Positions 59,901 through 64,000 of a stretch of 64,000 nucleotides of DNA are shown in pieces (the stretch's first letter is position 1; each line of letters opens with the position of its first letter). Location: NCBI RefSeq assembly GCF_028389875.1, contig NC_084665.1:3534001-3598000 (forward strand). The letters are read 5' to 3'. Source of the DNA: Rhea pennata (taxonomy: Eukaryota > Chordata > Aves > Rheiformes > Rheidae). The notes beneath the pieces were generated by a model that made no database searches, had not been told where the DNA came from, and saw nothing but the letters and a program-made list of their open reading frames with translations. A program made the translations under genes and the position numbers.

Positions 59901-61397
59901 GTATTTTCAAGGAATACATCAATAGATTTAGGAATATTGGGAAGTAACTATTTAAAAGTAACTTAAAAGAACAGTCCCAATGACAGGTCCTACCTCAGTG
60001 AAACTCATAACCAGGAACTGTATTTCCTTCTATTAGTGAACACAGCACATGAATTTTACATGCTAGCCCAGAAGGCATAACCTCATTGAAGTTGAAAGCA
60101 AGCGCCTCACAGGCTTCAGCCACCCTCTGCTCCAGACTCACTGCAGCATAGCCTCTGCAAACTAGTAAATCCCCCAGCAAACCTTCGGGCAAGCACGAAT
60201 CTCCCTCACTCCGAGTTCAGCAGACATCGAACACTTCAGACCTTTTTATTTTATAGCATGTACATATGCTGCTGAATTATCCTTTTATTGTTGTTAAACG
60301 TGGTAATGACATTTCCAAGCAACCAGTACAGACCAATATTGATTTAAGTTTCAAGTGCTCCTGTGGGAGATTAGAAAAAAGAATCATCTGTCTGGAAGCA
60401 AACGCTTTGTGAGGAAAGCTTGATTTCTAGTCTTACAGCATAGGATCTATGATGCTCTTGAACATAGTACTCTCCCCACCATGAGTTATAGCTCACATGT
60501 AGAGTAAGGAGATCTGTGCTAATTGAGCCAGTCTAGGAACACAGTTTCAAACCAGCAGAATTAGATTTAAATGTGTGCAGATCTATATATTTGATTTCTG
60601 GTCCTTTATTTGGTTATTTAATGCTCCTGCCCCATGCTATCATCATTAGACCTAAGTATGTTTCACCTTTATTATTCATGGTTTGCAAAAGAGGAAGTCA
60701 AAGGTAATGTGTGACTAATACAGATTACATGAATATCAAGTATATGGGGATGGGCAGTTACCAAATGAAAATGGAACAGTTTGAAATCACTACTTCACTT
60801 GCACGTTCATATTAGAACATTCACCTCCCTCCTGTCCAAGCAAGCTAGTCATTTCTCTTTGATAATAATTAAATGTTTCCACTGCTTGTGAAATAAAGTT
60901 TCCCACACTTTTGTTCTGTGGCTATTAGCAACTGGATTTATATTTAATAAATGGAGCTGCTCCATTCAGCTGCAAAGTGTCCCCAAAACAGTATAATTCA
61001 GCTCTGCTCTCCAACAGATTCAGAGATCAAAAAAATCTCTTTCTGAATCACTCCTCTTCAAATATCCTGAATATTTTTCACACCCTTAAACACTCTACAG
61101 GTCCAGGTCTGCTTGTTAGCTTCTATGACTAGTCAGAGTCACAGCCAGAAAAATATAAGGAATCTGTAACCTGCAGCCATGTGCCCCTTCAGTGCCTCCA
61201 TCAGTATATTAACAACCATTTTTATAAAGGAAAGTACTTACCATTCTTTTGCCAAAATCTTGGCATGGACTGTTAATAGAGCTTCCTTTTAGTGGAATCA
61301 TCCCTTTGGGGCTGTTGTCAGCCTTCCGCTTGTAAAACTCAATTCCATCTTCTAAGAGCACAATCCACATTGGCTTCCAAGTATTAAACATACTGCC
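47841..61397 (-). CDS. PLEK: PLEK, pleckstrin (exons 2-9; first exon outside window)
   Basis: Major protein kinase C substrate of platelets and leukocytes; binds phosphoinositides and takes part in cytoskeletal and secretory responses at the plasma membrane. Exons in transcript order: 61242-61397, 57731-57912, 56478-56569, 55525-55709, 54279-54383, 51042-51125, 48712-48781, 47841-47980. They total 1014 nt (337 aa plus stop), all in phase; adding the usual 14-residue first exon gives 351 aa against 350 in human. Layout: N-terminal PH (to about 101), PKC sites S113, T114 and S117 in KSTRKS, DEP domain about 136-220, C-terminal PH about 244-348. The exon encoding the initiator Met and first strand was not found up to 64000. 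It converges on FBXO48. Confidence 0.96.
47981..48711 (-). other. PLEK intron 8
   Basis: A 731-nt intron; nothing recognised inside. Confidence 0.7.
48712..48781 (-). CDS. PLEK: PLEK exon 8 (PH2)
   Basis: 70 nt: [20 protein letters not shown] then MPD. Acceptor CCCTAG|GGA, donor GACT|GTAAGG. The variable loop after VVT differs from mammals. Confidence 0.94.
48782..51041 (-). other. PLEK intron 7
   Basis: A 2.3-kb intron, about half of it the CR1 copy at 49050-50118 in antisense. The rest has no recognisable feature. Confidence 0.75.
49050..50118 (+). mobile_element. CR1 LINE, 5'-truncated, copy E
   Basis: Starts inside the reverse transcriptase and has one frame open to about 49719 ([60 protein letters not shown]), then a frameshift at about 49712 (TTGATGAATGG where the 2912 copy has TATGAGGAACGG). 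It ends with two ATTCTATGAT-type units. It shares with the 2912-4362 copy the changed catalytic box VADAT and ALGRPHLES, so both come from one subfamily. Inserted in PLEK intron 7, antisense. It cannot encode an active enzyme. Confidence 0.95.
51042..51125 (-). CDS. PLEK: PLEK exon 7 (PH2)
   Basis: 84 nt, 28 codons: [18 protein letters not shown] then [10 protein letters not shown]. It includes the basic KxxR-type phosphoinositide-contact loop of PH2. Acceptor CCAG|GGA, donor GGA|GTAAGA. Confidence 0.95.
51126..54278 (-). other. PLEK intron 6
   Basis: A 3.2-kb intron with near-average base composition. No repeat or gene recognised. Confidence 0.65.
54279..54383 (-). CDS. PLEK: PLEK exon 6 (acidic linker, PH2 start)
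   Basis: 105 nt, 35 codons: [20 protein letters not shown] followed by [15 protein letters not shown], the first strand of PH domain 2. Acceptor ATGCAG|CCA, donor CAG|GTCAGT. Confidence 0.95.
54384..55524 (-). other. PLEK intron 5
   Basis: A 1.1-kb intron; nothing recognised. Confidence 0.65.
55525..55709 (-). CDS. PLEK: PLEK exon 5 (DEP domain core)
   Basis: 185 nt encoding [20 protein letters not shown] then [15 protein letters not shown] and ending DAYYYF. This is the DEP fold, implicated in membrane association. Acceptor AACCAG|GCA, donor TTT|GTGAGT. Confidence 0.95.
55710..56477 (-). other. PLEK intron 4
   Basis: A 768-nt intron; nothing recognised. Confidence 0.65.
56478..56569 (-). 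CDS. PLEK: PLEK exon 4 (start of DEP domain)
   Basis: 92 nt encoding [16 protein letters not shown] and KVFNHCFT. Acceptor TGCACAG|TGC, donor ACAG|GTAAGG. Phases match exons 3 and 5. Confidence 0.95.
56570..57730 (-). other. PLEK intron 3
   Basis: A 1.2-kb intron; nothing recognised. Confidence 0.65.
57731..57912 (-). CDS. PLEK: PLEK exon 3 (PH1 end and PKC sites)
   Basis: 182 nt from [15 protein letters not shown] through [10 protein letters not shown] to [15 protein letters not shown]. The first-PH C-terminal helix is followed by the Ser/Thr cluster phosphorylated by PKC. Acceptor TTGCAG|TTT, donor CTGAG|GTTTGT. Confidence 0.96.
57913..61241 (-). other. PLEK intron 2
   Basis: A 3.3-kb AT-rich intron; no gene or clear repeat recognised. 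Confidence 0.65.
61242..61397 (-). CDS. PLEK: PLEK exon 2 (N-terminal PH domain)
   Basis: 156 nt, phase 0 at both ends, starting [18 protein letters not shown] and ending CQDFGKRM. It carries most strands of PH domain 1. Acceptor ATACAG|GGC, donor ATG|GTAAGT. Confidence 0.96.
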
Positions 61398-64000
61398 CTG
61401 TATCAATAAATTACGATACATGTTACGTCCAGTAAAACACTGTTCACATTATATCCAATGAAGATTTGATCTTCTGGGCAAAATCTGACTGACTCTTTCT
61501 AAAATAACTGTATCTGTTGTCTCAAACAGGAATACATACCACAATCACACCAATCTCATTATGCAGTTAAAATGCATTGCTGTTATTTTTGTGACTATCA
61601 TTATTTTCCCCTCTGGTTGTCCCAACCATGAGTTTTTTTCGAAACTGCACCGTCTACACCAGCAGATATTTATTTTCAGTATCAGTTTGTCTCAATCACT
61701 ATCTTTAAGATGACATAGCGGCAATACCATAATCACAAAAATTTCAGCTGTGAAGAGGCACATTAGGACTATCTCATTAACTTTGCACATCCTATGGCAT
61801 GTTTAGGACTTGGTGCTTTAACATAGTAAGCTCTTGAGGCCTGGCTGTGTGTTAAGAGAACACATAGGTCAGGATTTCTAGAGGACATGAAAATGAACTG
61901 TAAGAGTAATGAATAGTTCTGAGACGCAGATCTCCAATTGCAGGGTGAGAAACTAAGATGATTCATTTCATCTTTTAAAGCTTTTGCTTCCCATTCCTAA
62001 AACACAGATGTTAGATATGAGAAATGTAAAAATGAAATCAGGGCCAGATCCTGCATAGATCAAAACACATAGTAAAACTGTCAGGGCTTCAAAGAGGAAC
62101 TGCCTGTTTCTTGGTGGTAAACGTGACTAAGCGCTAGATTACTGTGACAGTTTGTTGCAACTTGACTAAATGCACTCCTTGGTCCTGTCCACGTAGCCAG
62201 CTTCAAAAGTGGTCACAGATTCCAGATACCCCTTGCTGCTCAGAGAGATGAATTTCTAGTTACACTGAACATTAAGAGTTCTTCTGAATAGCTACAAAAG
62301 AGCACTTGGAGATCTGTGGGCCATCCTTTGAAAATACTGGCTTTTCTTCCTCTGTCTGGCACAATGAAAGTTCTCAACTTATCCCTCCTCTTGTAACTCC
62401 CTCCACAGCATCCTTGTCCTCCTCAGACCACAATGGCTGAGCAGTGCTGAAGCTGCAGACAGAAGCAAGGCAACCACCATCATGCTGCGCAAGTGGCTTG
62501 TTTTGATTTGTTACGCCCGAGAGCTCTGCAGAGTACAGCCTCATCTGAATTTTGTATTTCTGTAGAGGTAACGTACGCCGAATCTTTTTTTTTTTTTTTT
62601 TTTTTTCCCCAAACGAAGCTTTCATCTGTCACATCCTTTTTCCTGTCCTACCTTCCAAAAAAGGCCTTTCACACTCTTGAATCAGACTTAACATTCAGCT
62701 ACAGTATGGAGAGGGAAAACTATTGGCAGGGAACTTACTAAGAGTGGGACCGGCTTCCACTCTCCACTGCCCTCACTGGAATCAGAGGTTGTCCCACAAC
62801 TGAATGCTACTTTCCAGAGGAAAACCTCCACACAGAGGGCTCTCTGGAAATCCATCTAAACTGGGAACTAAAAAAAAAAAGGCCCTTATCAGGACACCAT
62901 ATGTGGGCTACTGTGTTTTTTTTTAAAAAAATGAAGCCGTAAGAGTTCAGTATCTTTGGAGAATCCAAACTGGCCCACTGATTGATTTTCTGCTAGGAAA
63001 TCAATTAAGATGGTGAGCCAAGACAAGAACCACTGTATCTTCCTTTTGTTCCTGGGGCTACCACGGCTTACAGTACTTCTGCTCACAAACAGACAAGTCC
63101 AGTACTTCCTGAAGACCAGACACTCTGTGCCAACAAAAGCCACTGCAAACCTGGGTGAGTCTGGCAGTCTCAGATCCACACTATCAGCAAGTCCGAACCC
63201 AGTTATATTCTTGTCTGAAACAGCTTGAGAAAGACAAGCAAGTAGAAAGCTTGGTTTTATTTTCCTAGATTAAAATATTTCACTTACTCCAAGGACTGCA
63301 AATAAAGATGGGTGTTTTCTGAATAGCTCTCCGAAAACATTAGCCACTATTAAAACACTTCCCTTGGTAGGACTTCTTCTATTTTTAACATCTGCAGCAC
63401 TACTTAATTAAAAAATGAGCTATTTTCTATGTTTGCTTGGAAGAAGACACAGGGGACACAGGGCCCACAGAACATATAAATGGAGACTTGAGCTGATACA
63501 AATCAACACTGAAGTCTGACCCACATTTATACAGGTCACTTTATGTCAGCTGAAGCACTGATCCCCAAGCATATACTCTGTATATGAGGCCACGGGAGCC
63601 ACAGCTCTGCGTTCTGCTGAGTGTGAATTTGGCTCTTTCTCTCCTCATGACAGCCTAAGTGCAGCTTTGAGACTGCTTTATGCACTTACTTCCTTGCAAC
63701 AGCAGTGGAAATATAAGCAAGGAGGGGCCTCTCTGCAACACTGGTCCCAAACTAGGAGATCCATCCAGCCTGCTCTTCTCATGGGTGACAGTTTGGTTTT
63801 GGCAAGCGGTGACTCCACAGCACAAACCTCCTCTCTTGCTCTGGGATTGGCACTGTTTATTTAGACTGCTGTAAGCCAAACTGCTCTCACTAAGGATTTA
63901 AATAAAAGGCATAACCTAATGCTGTGGGCTCCACCACAGAAGACTCCACAGCAGAGGTTGCAGAAGGGCAGTGGCTGCCTTCTCCAAAGGGCCCCACGTT
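61398..64000 (-). other. PLEK intron 1 (partial, runs off window)
   Basis: Sequence upstream of PLEK exon 2. No match to the expected first coding exon (start Met to the KK before GSMFNTW) was seen, so that exon and the PLEK promoter lie beyond 64000. A T22 run lies at 62585-62606. Confidence 0.6.

Noticed and set aside
61398..64000. First coding exon of PLEK
   Set aside because: Looked for a minus-strand exon encoding the expected Met-to-KK first segment with a phase-0 donor; no match seen, so it is taken to lie outside the window.
1..64000. CRISPR arrays, operons, prophage, tRNA or rRNA genes
   Set aside because: The window is vertebrate nuclear DNA. No regularly spaced repeats, no tRNA-like B box with a cloverleaf and no rRNA sequence were seen.

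Overview
This window is nuclear DNA from a bird, or possibly another archosaur. It has vertebrate-style split genes with GT-AG introns, several CR1 LINE fragments with the ATTCTATGAT-type 3' end, compact introns and one CpG-rich promoter. The species cannot be named from sequence alone.

Three orthologous genes were recognised by reading exons and checking splice phase. APLF (aprataxin/PNKP-like factor) lies on the minus strand at 2447-33096, with 11 coding exons and a predicted 547 aa. FBXO48 lies on the plus strand at 33639-35404, with two coding exons and 155 aa. PLEK (pleckstrin) lies on the minus strand at 47841-61397; coding exons 2-9 are present and the first coding exon lies beyond the right edge. 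APLF and FBXO48 are divergent and appear to share one GC-rich promoter (about 32.9-33.4 kb) carrying ETS, ZNF143-type, NRF1, GC-box and YY1-type motifs. FBXO48 and PLEK converge, separated by about 11 kb with no recognisable gene.

Layout: 1-2446 is APLF 3' UTR/downstream; 2447-33096 is APLF with long AT-rich introns; 33097-33400 is the promoter; 33.3-36.1 kb is FBXO48; 36.1-46.8 kb is intergenic with homopolymers and a G-quadruplex motif; 46.8-61.4 kb is PLEK; 61.4-64 kb is PLEK intron 1. APLF is a DNA double-strand-break repair scaffold (FHA, Ku-binding motif, two PAR-binding zinc fingers, acidic histone-binding tail). FBXO48 is a small F-box protein. PLEK is a PKC substrate with PH-DEP-PH layout. 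No functional link between them is implied beyond APLF and FBXO48 sharing a promoter.

Repeats: two CR1 copies of one subfamily (2912-4362 and 49050-50118) share a changed reverse-transcriptase catalytic motif. Several older CR1 pieces are present, one with a 26-bp inverted duplication. A 390-bp GC-rich insert with TG...CA ends and a 5-bp target duplication in APLF intron 7 looks like a solo LTR. I found no new multi-gene system. The best leads are the split-finger exon design of APLF, a Tyr-to-Cys change at a histone-anchor position, the CR1 subfamily and the solo LTR.
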